Positions 1-7,165 of a stretch of DNA of 13,151 bases are shown here, in pieces. Origin of the DNA: Paracoccaceae bacterium (GTDB taxonomy: Bacteria; Pseudomonadota; Alphaproteobacteria; Rhodobacterales; Rhodobacteraceae); assembly GCA_007134405.1 (NCBI GenBank), contig SLKW01000066.1:1-13151 (forward strand), given 5' to 3'. The number at the start of each line of letters is the position of its first letter. The stretch's first letter is position 1. Made by a program: the position numbers and the translations under genes. A model generated the notes under the pieces. The model was given only the letters and a program-made list of their open reading frames with translations, had not been told where the DNA came from and ran no database searches.

Positions 1-18
1 CCTTCGCCCCTGCGAAGG
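1..18. other. Short perfect hairpin at window edge
   Basis: CCTTCGC (1-7), a four-base loop CCCT (8-11) and GCGAAGG (12-18) form a perfect 7-bp stem. It could be the end of a terminator for a gene left of the window, but no T-run follows on the plus strand, and the minus-strand continuation lies outside the window. Confidence 0.35.
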
Positions 19-83
19 CCGCGGCAGCCGGCGCTGACAGAACCTGACGTGCCGCGTGTGACCCACTGAAGAAAGGAGAAACC

Positions 84-1136
84 ATGACCACCCCGAACAC
101 TCGCACCCCGAACACCCGAAGTCCCCATCCCCATCTCGCCGCATCGGCCTGCGTCGCCGCTCTGACGCTCGGCACCGCCGCCGCGGCGATGGACACCGAC
201 CAGGCCGAGTGGATGCTGTCGCAGCCCGAATTCCGCGACGCCACCCTCGTCCTCGACTGGAGCGAGGCCGCCGTCGCCGCGGCGATCCTTGCCACGCGCG
301 ACGGCGACGGACACGCGAGCGACGGCAGCTTCACCGCCGGCGACGCACCCGGCGTCTACCGGCCGACACCGCCGCACGAGGTCGCGGTCGGCACCGGCTG
401 GGCCGCGACCGAACCCTTCGCGATGGACGCGCCCGACCAGTTTCGCCCCGGCCCGCCGCCCGCGCTTGACAGCGCCCGCTACGCCGAGGACTTCGCCGAG
501 GTGAAGCGCCTGGGCGGCCAGGACAGCGCCGAGCGCAGCGAGGAGCAGACGCATATCGGCTACTGGTGGGCGGAATACTCGACCGTCGGCTACCCCGACT
601 TCGCCCGCGCCCATATCGCCGAGAACGACACCCATCTCTGGCCCGCTGCCCGGCTATTCGCGCTGCTCGCGGTGGACAACTTCGATGCCCTGGTCTCGGC
701 CTGGGACGCCAAGTACGAATACAGGCTCTGGCGCCCGCGTACCGCCATCCGCAACGCCGACGACGATGGCAACCCGGCGACTTCCGCCGATCCCGACTGG
801 GAGCCCGAGATGACCACCCCGCCGCATCCCGACTATCCGGCGGCGCTCTCGACCCTCTGCGCCGGCGGAGCCGAGATCCTGAAGGAAGGCTTTGGGTCGG
901 ACGTGGCCTTCACCCGAGTCTCGGGCAGCGCCCCCGAGGGCATGGCCGAGACGCGGGACTACGACACGCTCGACGCGGCGGTGGAAAGCTGCATGTCGTC
1001 GCGGATCTACAACGGCTTCCACTTCCGCTCGGGGCTGGAGGCAGGGGTTGAGATGGGTCGCGACCGCGCCGCCCATATCCTCGAAACCCAACTCCTGCGC
1101 CGGTCCGAAGCCGACGAAGTCACCTTTACCGACTGA
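84..1136 (+). CDS. Secreted vanadium-haloperoxidase/PAP2-like protein, active site degenerate
   Basis: A 350-residue protein. The start at 84 has a strong ribosome site (AAAGGAG, about 5 bases upstream). A long polar N-terminus followed by a hydrophobic stretch at about residues 18-35 (ending TAAAA) looks like an export signal, so a periplasmic place is likely. The C-terminal half matches the vanadium-dependent haloperoxidase/PAP2 acid phosphatase fold. The first motif, KYEYRLWRP, has K210 and R217, with the same 7-residue spacing as K353/R360 of fungal chloroperoxidase. The third motif, SRIYNGFHF, has R307 and H313, matching R490 and the vanadate-ligand H496. The middle motif, normally PSGH, reads P252-A-A-L255, so the equivalents of S402, G403 and the acid-base H404 are all missing, although PPHPDY just before it is conserved. 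The protein may be catalytically altered, bind oxyanion only, or be inactive. Family is fairly sure; activity is not. The gene is monocistronic and ends at a strong hairpin. Confidence 0.85.
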   Translation: MTTPNTRTPNTRSPHPHLAASACVAALTLGTAAAAMDTDQAEWMLSQPEFRDATLVLDWSEAAVAAAILATRDGDGHASDGSFTAGDAPGVYRPTPPHEVAVGTGWAATEPFAMDAPDQFRPGPPPALDSARYAEDFAEVKRLGGQDSAERSEEQTHIGYWWAEYSTVGYPDFARAHIAENDTHLWPAARLFALLAVDNFDALVSAWDAKYEYRLWRPRTAIRNADDDGNPATSADPDWEPEMTTPPHPDYPAALSTLCAGGAEILKEGFGSDVAFTRVSGSAPEGMAETRDYDTLDAAVESCMSSRIYNGFHFRSGLEAGVEMGRDRAAHILETQLLRRSEADEVTFTD

Positions 1137-1160
1137 ACCAGCGGCCGTCACGGCCAGAAA

Positions 1161-1187
1161 GGCGGCGCCCACAATCCGGGCGCCGCC
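1161..1187. terminator. Bidirectional rho-independent terminator between convergent genes
   Basis: GGCGGCGCCC (1161-1170), a 7-base loop and GGGCGCCGCC (1178-1187) make a perfect 10-bp stem. CTTCTTCGTCCTT follows on the plus strand, and TTTCT follows on the minus strand. It lies 24 bases after the haloperoxidase-like gene and 21 bases after the stop of the convergent hydrolase, so it can serve both. Confidence 0.8.
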
Positions 1188-1208
1188 CTTCTTCGTCCTT
1201 CCGGCGGT

Positions 1209-2015
1209 TCATTCGCGCAGGAAGTCGATCACCTGGCGCGCGAAGAGTTCCGGCGCGGTGAACACGGCGTCATGCCCCTGCCCGGGCAATTCCGCGATCC
1301 GCGCGTTGGGCAGCACGGCGGCAAGCGCGTCCGTCGCATAGGCCTCGCGCCGGCTTTCGGTCCCGATCTGAAGCATGACCGGCATGTCGACTCCGGCAAA
1401 GCGCTTCGGATCGAAGCCGTGCCGGGGCAGCGCCAGCAGGTCGTGGCGCGTCGGCGGCGCCTGGGCCACGAATTGCGGCCAGAGCGGCGTCTCGCGCATC
1501 TCGGCAAGCTCGCTGTCAGATAGCGACAACTCGTCCTGGAGGAATAACCCCACGTATCCCTCCCAGTCGCGAGCGGCGGCGAAGCCTTCGAGTTCGTCCA
1601 GCTGCCCGGCCGACGAGGCTTCGGGTGGCGGCGGCTCATAGAGCACCAGCTTCGCGACCCGTTCGCGCACCCCCGCCGCTCCCTCCAGCGCGACCAGTGC
1701 ACCGTAGGAATGGCCGAGCAGATGGACGGGGCCTTCGATCGCCGCGATCAGCGCGGCTACGTCCTCCGCGTCGTCGGCGACGCTGTGGCCTGCGGTCGCG
1801 TCGCTTTCGCCGCGCCCGCGGCGGGCGACGGCGTGGACCGTGAAGTGGCGGGCGAAGTCCGGCGCCACGAATTGCCAGTTGCTGCGGTGATCGCAGAACG
1901 CTCCGTGGACGAGCACCAGGGGCGGCCCGGTGCCGAAGCGGTCACAGGCAAGTCTCACGCGACCCGGCGTCACCACGCGCAGCATGTCCATCGTCATCAG
2001 GTTGTCGTCGATCAT
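1209..2015 (-). CDS. Alpha/beta-fold hydrolase (second of tandem pair)
   Basis: A 268-residue cytoplasmic protein with a full alpha/beta hydrolase plan. It has an oxyanion-hole HG at 37-38 (VLVHGAF), the nucleophile elbow GHSYG with S103, and the catalytic histidine H248 in GQGHDA. The acidic partner is probably E220 or a neighbour after strand 7 (LQIGTES). Length is normal for the family. The start overlaps the stop of the upstream hydrolase as ATGA, and GGAGA lies 7 bases before it inside the upstream gene, so translation is probably coupled. It is a close paralog of the upstream gene over its whole length; only the N-terminal dozen residues and the middle (lid) region differ much. The substrate is unknown: ester, lactone, epoxide or a xenobiotic are all possible. 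No lipase or haloalkane signature was seen. No signal peptide is visible. Confidence 0.9.
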   Translation of the reverse strand: MIDDNLMTMDMLRVVTPGRVRLACDRFGTGPPLVLVHGAFCDHRSNWQFVAPDFARHFTVHAVARRGRGESDATAGHSVADDAEDVAALIAAIEGPVHLLGHSYGALVALEGAAGVRERVAKLVLYEPPPPEASSAGQLDELEGFAAARDWEGYVGLFLQDELSLSDSELAEMRETPLWPQFVAQAPPTRHDLLALPRHGFDPKRFAGVDMPVMLQIGTESRREAYATDALAAVLPNARIAELPGQGHDAVFTAPELFARQVIDFLRE

Positions 2016-2881
2016 GACTGAGTCTCCATTGTGGTTGGGTCAATCTGCACCCGCGGGTCCTGGCCGGGCGAAGTGACCGACCCACGCAGGAAGTCGATCA
2101 CTTGCCGGGCGTAGAGATCGGGGGCGGTGAACATGGCGTCGTGCCCCTGGTTGGACAGTTCCGCGATCCGCGCGTTCGGCAGGACGTCGGCAAGGGCGTC
2201 GGTCGCCCAGTAATCGCCCTGGGTCTCGGTGCCGACCTGGAGCATGACCGGCATCTTCAGTTCGGTGTAGCGATCAGGATCGAAGGAGAATCCGGGCAGG
2301 CCGACTTCGTGGGTGGTGGCGCGTGCATCGGCGACGAATTGCGGCCAGAGCGGGCTTTCGCGGAATGCGGCCAATTCCGCCTCGGTGACCGACACCACTT
2401 CGCGCAGAAAGGTCTCGGTGAAGCCCTCCCAGTCCCGGGCAGCCGCCCGCGCGTCCAGCGCGGCAAGGGTGGCCGGCGTGACGATGCCGGGAATGGGCGG
2501 CTCGTAGAGCACGAGTTTGGCGATGCGGTCGGGCGCGTGCACCGCGCCTTCCAGCGCGACAAGCGCCCCGTAGGAATGGCCGAGCAGGTGGACGCGGCCG
2601 TCGATTGCCGCGATCAGCGCGGCGACATCCGCGGCCTCGTCGTAGACACTGTGGCCTCCGGTCGCGTCGGTTTTGCCGCGCCCGCGGCGGGCGAGGGCAT
2701 GGATTGTGAAGTGGCGGGCGAAGTCCGGCGCCACGAATTGCCAGTTGCTGCGATGATCGCTGAACGACCCGTGGACGAGCACAAGGGGCGAACCGGTGCC
2801 GAAGCGGTCGTAGGCGATTGCAACCCCCTGCGGGGTCACCAGGCGGCAGGTCTCGATCGTTTCGCGTTGGGTGTCGGTCAT
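2012..2881 (-). CDS. Alpha/beta-fold hydrolase (first of tandem pair)
   Basis: A 289-residue protein starting MTDTQRET. I chose the ATG at 2881 rather than the upstream in-frame ATG at 3025. A near-perfect ribosome site AAAGGAGG (2888-2895) sits 6 bases before it. The longer reading would run through the promoter region and into the regulator gene, and it adds 48 residues with no family similarity. The oxyanion-hole HG lies at 37-38, the nucleophile S103 in GHSYG, and the catalytic H247 in NQGHDA. The protein matches its downstream neighbour almost collinearly from CRLVTP/LRVVTP to VIDFLR, and then has a unique tail of about 20 residues (GSVTSPG to METQS). It is first in a two-gene operon transcribed away from the TetR regulator, which probably controls it. 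The substrate is not identifiable from sequence. Confidence 0.9.
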   Translation of the reverse strand: MTDTQRETIETCRLVTPQGVAIAYDRFGTGSPLVLVHGSFSDHRSNWQFVAPDFARHFTIHALARRGRGKTDATGGHSVYDEAADVAALIAAIDGRVHLLGHSYGALVALEGAVHAPDRIAKLVLYEPPIPGIVTPATLAALDARAAARDWEGFTETFLREVVSVTEAELAAFRESPLWPQFVADARATTHEVGLPGFSFDPDRYTELKMPVMLQVGTETQGDYWATDALADVLPNARIAELSNQGHDAMFTAPDLYARQVIDFLRGSVTSPGQDPRVQIDPTTMETQS

Positions 2882-2938
2882 GACAGGCCTCCTTTGCTTG
2901 CGGCGGTTCACGCTATGGATAGGTAGATCGTTCTGCAT

Positions 2939-2966
2939 ATTATATAAACCAGTTGCCATAATGCAA
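2939..2966 (-). promoter_or_regulatory. Probable sigma70-type promoter of the hydrolase operon
   Basis: On the minus strand a perfect -10 TATAAT (2939-2944) lies 16 bases after TTGCAT (2961-2966), a three-of-six -35 match. This AT-rich patch stands out in GC-rich DNA, and the -10 is about 58 bases before the hydrolase start. A weaker plus-strand -10, CATAAT (2957-2962), could serve the regulator gene, so the two promoters would overlap back to back. Confidence 0.6.
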
Positions 2967-2967
2967 C
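2952..2967. promoter_or_regulatory. Candidate TetR-family operator
   Basis: GTTGC, six bases (CATAAT), GCAAC: a perfect 5-bp-arm inverted repeat placed over the -35 region of the minus promoter and over the plus-strand -10. A wider pair, TGCAT (2934-2938) and ATGCA (2961-2965), also flanks the promoter. A dimeric repressor bound here would block both directions, the usual arrangement for TetR regulators and divergent target genes. Binding is inferred from position and symmetry only. Confidence 0.5.
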
Positions 2968-2987
2968 CGAAGGCGTAAGGACCTGTC

Positions 2988-3575
2988 ATGACCGTGAAGA
3001 CCCGCGACCGGATGATCGAGACCACCGCCCGGCTCCTCCAGGAGCGGGGCTATTACGGCACCTCGCTCAACGACATCCTGGCCGAGAGCGACGCCCCGCG
3101 CGGCTCGCTCTATTTCCACTTCCCCGGCGGCAAGACCGACATCGTGGCGGAGGCGACGCGGGCCAGCATCGACCAGGCGACCGCTGCGCTGCGCGAGGCA
3201 ATGGCCGAGGCGCCGACCCCGGGGGCCGGCGTGCGCCACTTCATCGAGCTGACGGCGGAGTTGATGGCGGAATCCGACTACACCTTCGGCTGCCCGGTGG
3301 CGCCGATCATCCTCGACGCCCAGGGCGAGGTAGCGACGCTGGCCGAACTTTGCCGCGCCGCCTTCGACGCATGGGCCGACGTGATGCGCGTGGCCTTCGA
3401 GACCGCCGGCATCGCCCCCGATCGCGCCGCAACGCTGGCGCTGATGGTGGAGGCGACGCATGAGGGGCTCTTCCTCATCGCCCGCGCCCGCCGCGACACC
3501 GCGCCGCTGACGACCGGCGCCGCCGAACTGGAATCGATTGTCGATAGCGCCATTCCAGCACAGGGCGGTGGATAG
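2988..3575 (+). CDS. TetR/AcrR-family transcriptional repressor (LmrA/YxaF-like)
   Basis: A 195-residue regulator, normal length for the family. The N-terminal DNA-binding domain is clear: helix 1 around residues 5-20 (RMIETTARLLQERGYYGTSL) leads into a helix-turn-helix at about 24-45 ending in GSLYFHF, the usual TetR recognition-helix end. The ligand domain contains ESDYTFGCPV at 95-104; a GCPV motif at this point is typical of the LmrA/YxaF branch, whose known members repress nearby genes and respond to flavonoids or drugs. The start has AAGGA about 7 bases upstream. It is transcribed divergently from the tandem hydrolases across a 106-bp gap with an inverted repeat, so it most likely represses them and itself. 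The inducer may be the hydrolase substrate or a related aromatic or lipophilic compound; this is inference. Confidence 0.92.
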   Translation: MTVKTRDRMIETTARLLQERGYYGTSLNDILAESDAPRGSLYFHFPGGKTDIVAEATRASIDQATAALREAMAEAPTPGAGVRHFIELTAELMAESDYTFGCPVAPIILDAQGEVATLAELCRAAFDAWADVMRVAFETAGIAPDRAATLALMVEATHEGLFLIARARRDTAPLTTGAAELESIVDSAIPAQGGG

Positions 3576-4121
3576 ACCGGGCCAGATGGCTGCCAATGCC
3601 CTGCGAGACACCCCGCCATTTTCCAACAATGCGGCATTCTGCGCTGACGCCGCCAAGGAGGGTTCTCCATTCCGGTTGCCGAGGACGGCAACTTCGGGAA
3701 AACCAATGCAACCGCCAATAGGACGAGGCGGCCCTTGCCAGCCCAACCCGCTTGCAGGCCAGCACAACGGGATTGGTCGTCCGCGCGCTCAGCGACAACT
3801 GGCTCGGTTTCTTGCGCCAGGGAGCGCGCGGCCATTGTCAGCCGGTTGCCATTAGGATGCCGTAGCAGCTGCACTGAAGCAAAGGATAGGCATTCTCTGC
3901 TGCACCTGCACGGTCGGGACCAATGCTGCAATCTCATCTAACGTCAGGAAAGGGCTCAACTTGACGGGGGCCGCGCCTAAGCGTGAGCGGCAAATTCGCG
4001 GACATTCCGGACATTCGCTGCGGGTGCGAGATGACCCTTTTGCCATCACCCACGATATTCAGACGAAGCTGGCAATTGCCACCAAAGCAGCACGAGCATC
4101 GGCCAATATAGAGCGGGCGCA
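3576..4121. other. Intergenic region without a convincing gene
   Basis: About 546 bases lie between the convergent regulator and Ugp-like permease genes. Open frames here have no family features I recognise. The stretch 3590-3860 looks like degraded or foreign sequence. It contains a perfect inverted repeat, GTTGCC (3675-3680) and GGCAAC (3687-3692), with a 6-base loop and no T-run. From about 3983 a diverged intergenic repeat begins (separate entry). No clear terminator for the permease operon was found. Confidence 0.6.
3983..4027. repeat. Diverged dispersed intergenic repeat, copy 1
   Basis: The core 3998-4027 aligns without gaps to 13033-13062 with 25 of 30 bases identical, and both copies have GTGAG a short distance upstream (3983-3987 and 13025-13029). 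Within this copy CGGACATTC is repeated in tandem (3999-4007 and 4008-4016). Both copies sit in gene-free DNA. Confidence 0.5.
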
Positions 4122-4958
4122 CTACTTGATGCCGGCGCGCAGGAAGGCTTGCACGAACTGACGCTGGAAGAGCAGGAAGGCTATCAGCAGAGGAGCAATG
4201 GACATAATTGTCGCCGCAGAAATAACCGAGATGTTGACCCCGCTTTCGGGTGCGGCGAAGAGCGACAACCCTACGGTCAGCGGCCGTGTCGTTTCAGAAT
4301 TGGTGACAATTAGCGGCCAGAGGAAATTGTTCCAGTGGGTGGAGACGGAGACAAGCGCATAGGCCAGGTAAGTCGGGCGCGCCGCCGGCACGTAGACGCG
4401 CCAAAGGACGCCAAGCCAGCTGCATCCCTCGATACGCGCCGCCTCGTCCAGTTCCTTCGGCACACTCTTGAACGCCTGGCGCATGAGGAAGATGCCGAAG
4501 GCGCTGGCCCAATAAGGCACGCCGATGCCGAAGACCGTGTCGAACATCCCCAGCCGGGCGACCATGACGTAGTTCTCGACGATCAGCACCTCCGGCAGAA
4601 TGAAGAGTTGCAGCAACACCAGGATGAAGAGCACGTCACGCCCGGGAAACTGAAACTGCGCGAATGCATAGCCGGCGAGTGTGGTCACCACCAGCTGCCC
4701 CGTCAGCACCACGGTGACCAGCAGGAAGCTGTTGAAGAAGTAGCGCAGCCACGGCGCGCCGGCCCAGGCGGTACGGAAATTTTCGAGCGTCCAGGCCCCA
4801 GCGAGGTTGAAATTGACCGCGTCCGAGGTGCTATGAAAGGCCGCCCAGACGGCGAAGACCAGGGGCGCGATCCAGATTACCGCCAGCGTCCAGCCAGCGA
4901 CGGTGTCGAGAGCCAGTGTCAGGCGCGGGCGGGCATAGGTCAGAATGGCGACGTTCAT
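4122..4958 (-). CDS. ABC importer inner-membrane permease (UgpE/MalG family)
   Basis: A 278-residue inner-membrane protein with about six hydrophobic segments, the normal size for the MalG/UgpE side of carbohydrate importers (CUT1 family). The cytoplasmic coupling loop that docks on the ATPase is clear: VPKELDEAARIEG, with EAARIEG at 172-178. It pairs with the UgpA-like permease encoded just upstream; the two genes overlap as ATGA, with AGGA 10 bases before this start. This is the last gene of the four-gene operon. Nothing is truncated: the C-terminus (FVQAFLRAGIK) is a typical family end. Substrate specificity resides mainly in the binding protein, so sn-glycerol-3-phosphate or a sugar cannot be separated from this gene alone. 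Confidence 0.93.
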   Translation of the reverse strand: MNVAILTYARPRLTLALDTVAGWTLAVIWIAPLVFAVWAAFHSTSDAVNFNLAGAWTLENFRTAWAGAPWLRYFFNSFLLVTVVLTGQLVVTTLAGYAFAQFQFPGRDVLFILVLLQLFILPEVLIVENYVMVARLGMFDTVFGIGVPYWASAFGIFLMRQAFKSVPKELDEAARIEGCSWLGVLWRVYVPAARPTYLAYALVSVSTHWNNFLWPLIVTNSETTRPLTVGLSLFAAPESGVNISVISAATIMSIAPLLIAFLLFQRQFVQAFLRAGIK

Positions 4959-5848
4959 TGGTAGTGTGTCCTGCGGTCAAGGATGGTGAACTTGATCGCT
5001 GCAACAATTCCCAGGACCACCAGCACCATCACCGTAAGCGCCGCCGCCTGCGGCCGGTCGAAGAAGGCAAAGGCCAGTTCCCAAATGTAGTAGAGCACCA
5101 ATTTCGAGGCGTCAGACGGCCCTCCCTTGGTCAGGATGAACAGGTGGTCGATCAGCTTGACCGAATTGATCAGAGCATTGACCGCAACGAAGATTGTCGT
5201 CGGCATCAGCAGCGGCAGGACGACGCGACGGGTATAGGTCCAGCGGCTCGTGCCCTCGATGTCGGCAGCCTCCTTTAGGTCGGGCGGGATCGTTTGCAGT
5301 GCCGCCAGATAGAAAATCATGAAGAAACCTGCCTCTTTCCAGATCGTGACGATGATCACGGCCCAGAGCGCGGTTTCCGGACGGCCGAGCCAGTTGACCG
5401 AGCCAAAGCCGAAGAGCGCGCCGATCTGGTCCAATACGCCCAGCCCGGGCGTGTAGAAGAAGAGCCAGATGTTGGCCGCGGCGATCATCGGGAGCATCGT
5501 CGGCGTAAAATAGGCTGTCCGCACGAAGCCGCGCCCGGCGATCCGCGAGTTGGCCCAGAGCGCCATGGCAAGCGCGATCACGATGGAGACCGGGATGGTG
5601 ACGCCGGCGTAGATCAGGTTGTTGACAGCGACCTTCGCGAAGGTCGGATCAGCGAAGAGATCGGCGTAATTGCCGGCGCCGACGAATTCGGACGGGTTCC
5701 GGCGGGTCCCGCGCGAGAAGAGGCTCGCCCAGAGGGTGGTCGCGGTAGGGATGAAGGCGAAGCGCGACAGCAGGATCAATGCCGGCGACAACAGCATCCA
5801 TGCATAGAGGATGCGACGACGGCGTTCGAACCGGGCGTGGTCGTTCAT
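4955..5848 (-). CDS. ABC importer inner-membrane permease (UgpA/MalF family)
   Basis: A 297-residue permease of the UgpA type. A short basic N-terminus (ERRRR) leads into the first membrane helix at about 13-35, followed by a periplasmic part and five more helices. The ATPase-docking loop is IPPDLKEAADIEG (EAADIEG at 193-199). The family-typical segment TPTMLP and the late FILTKGGP motif are both present. The start has AGGA 7 bases upstream and lies just after a strong hairpin that separates it from the binding-protein gene, so it may be expressed at a lower level than that gene. It forms a heterodimer with the downstream UgpE-like permease, whose start overlaps this stop. Confidence 0.93.
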   Translation of the reverse strand: MNDHARFERRRRILYAWMLLSPALILLSRFAFIPTATTLWASLFSRGTRRNPSEFVGAGNYADLFADPTFAKVAVNNLIYAGVTIPVSIVIALAMALWANSRIAGRGFVRTAYFTPTMLPMIAAANIWLFFYTPGLGVLDQIGALFGFGSVNWLGRPETALWAVIIVTIWKEAGFFMIFYLAALQTIPPDLKEAADIEGTSRWTYTRRVVLPLLMPTTIFVAVNALINSVKLIDHLFILTKGGPSDASKLVLYYIWELAFAFFDRPQAAALTVMVLVVLGIVAAIKFTILDRRTHYQ

Positions 5849-5864
5849 GCAGGGGTCCTGATTA

Positions 5865-5890
5865 GCGGGGGCGCAACAGCGCGCCCCCGC
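5865..5890 (-). promoter_or_regulatory. Intra-operon stem-loop after the binding-protein gene
   Basis: GCGGGGGCGC (5865-5874), a 6-base loop and GCGCCCCCGC (5881-5890) make a perfect 10-bp GC stem, nine bases after the binding-protein stop and five bases before the permease ribosome site. No T-run follows on the minus strand, so it is a poor terminator. It more likely protects the 3' end of the binding-protein message or slows polymerase, as known between malE and malF. Confidence 0.65.
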
Positions 5891-5899
5891 CCGATTGCA

Positions 5900-7165
5900 T
5901 CAGCGGTAGGGCGCGAGCAGGCGGTCGGCGGTGGCTTGCGCCTGGCGCAATGCCTCGGCCGGCTCGGCCGACCCGGTCAGCGACGATTGGATCGCCGTGT
6001 TGAGCGCATCGCGCACCCGCGCGCCTTCGTAGGTCGAAAGTTCCGCCACCGAGTATTCCAGCTGATCGCGGGCAACGAGCGCGGCGGGGAAGTTCTCGGC
6101 GTAGTCCTGCAATGCCTCGGTTTCGTAGGCCTCCGGGCTGATGCCGACGTAGCCAGTAGCGATCGACCATTCCGCGGCGCGCTCAGGATCGGTCAGGAAA
6201 CGGATCAGGGTCAGCGCGGCGCGGTACTCGTCGTCGCTGGCGCCCTCGAAGAGGTAGAAGTTGCCGCCGCCGGTGGGCGATCCGGGACGCTCGTTCGCAG
6301 GCAGCATGGCGACCCCGAACTCGAACGCGGCCTGATCACGCACCGCCGTCAGGTTGCCGGTGGTGTGCCACATCATCGCCGTCTGCCCCTCGAGGAAGGC
6401 CTGACGCAGCGTGCCCCATTCGATTGTCCCCGAGGGCATGATGTCGTGCTCGGCCGCGAGAGATACCCAGAATTCCAGCGCCTCGATGACCGCCGGATCG
6501 TCGAAGAACGTCTCGGTCCCGTCGCTGTTCATCAACTCGACGCCGTTCTGCGTGGCGAAGGCCTGGAACATCCAGTAGGGATAGCCCGTCGAGGGAACCA
6601 TGATCCCGAAGGGGCCGGTCTCGCGCAGCGCGCGCCCCATCTCGACCATCTCGTCCCAGGTGGTGGGCGGCGTATCCGGGTTTAGGCCAGCCTCGCGGAA
6701 CATTTCCTTGTTGTAGTAGGCGACGATGGTCGAGCGCTGGAACGGTACCCCCCAGGTCTGGCCCTCGATCCGGCCGTTGGCCATCAGACCCGGGTAGAAG
6801 CTATCAAGCCAGGCACGCTCTTCGTCGGTCTCGACCACGTCGTCGAAGGGGATGATCATCTCCTGCTCGATCAGGTCCAGCGCGTCGATGGAGAAGAGCA
6901 CCGACAGCGGGGCGGATTCACCCGATGCGATTGCCGAGAGCACGCGTACGCGCGTGTCGTCGTAGTTGCCTGCGTAGATCGCATTGACGCGGATGTCGGG
7001 ATGCTCCGCATGAAAATCCGCTATCAACCCATCGACCACCTGCGTCAGCGCGCCGCCGACCGCGATCGGGTAGTACATGGTGAGTTCGGTCTGCGACGCC
7101 GCTGGCATCGATCCGAGCGCCGTGGCACCTGCAAGCAGGGACGCGGCGAGTGTGTGTCGTGTCAT
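5900..7165 (-). CDS. Periplasmic solute-binding protein (UgpB-like, family 1)
   Basis: A 421-residue exported protein. The signal peptide is about residues 1-24 (basic start, hydrophobic LAASLLAGATALG, cut near PAAS/QTEL). It resembles E. coli UgpB across its length: the early GNYDD segment (UgpB has GNYEQ), the RSTIVAYYNKEMF block at about 144-156 (UgpB: SSTPVLYYNKDAF), PPTTWDEM, a glycine-rich GGG before the last domain, EWSIATGYVGIS, and an arginine in ARVRDAL near the position of a UgpB ligand residue. sn-Glycerol-3-phosphate or a related glycerol phosphodiester is therefore possible, but many sugar binders share these motifs. The start overlaps the ATPase stop as ATGA, with GGAGG within ten bases upstream. 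As the second gene of the operon and followed by a protective hairpin, it is probably the most abundant product. Confidence 0.92.
   Translation of the reverse strand: MTRHTLAASLLAGATALGSMPAASQTELTMYYPIAVGGALTQVVDGLIADFHAEHPDIRVNAIYAGNYDDTRVRVLSAIASGESAPLSVLFSIDALDLIEQEMIIPFDDVVETDEERAWLDSFYPGLMANGRIEGQTWGVPFQRSTIVAYYNKEMFREAGLNPDTPPTTWDEMVEMGRALRETGPFGIMVPSTGYPYWMFQAFATQNGVELMNSDGTETFFDDPAVIEALEFWVSLAAEHDIMPSGTIEWGTLRQAFLEGQTAMMWHTTGNLTAVRDQAAFEFGVAMLPANERPGSPTGGGNFYLFEGASDDEYRAALTLIRFLTDPERAAEWSIATGYVGISPEAYETEALQDYAENFPAALVARDQLEYSVAELSTYEGARVRDALNTAIQSSLTGSAEPAEALRQAQATADRLLAPYR

Noticed and set aside
2882..3025. N-terminal extension of the first hydrolase by 48 residues
   Set aside because: It would run through the promoter and operator and into the regulator gene; the ATG at 2881 has a near-perfect ribosome site and the paralog starts at the matching place.
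3961..4161. Small plus-strand frame across the permease 3' end
   Set aside because: Starts with TTG, has no good ribosome site, overlaps the permease end and the intergenic repeat, and has no recognisable family.
5294..6685. Long plus-strand open frame of 463 residues
   Set aside because: It lies antisense to the permease and binding-protein genes, is rich in Arg, Gly and Asp with no family features, and is a GC-bias shadow.
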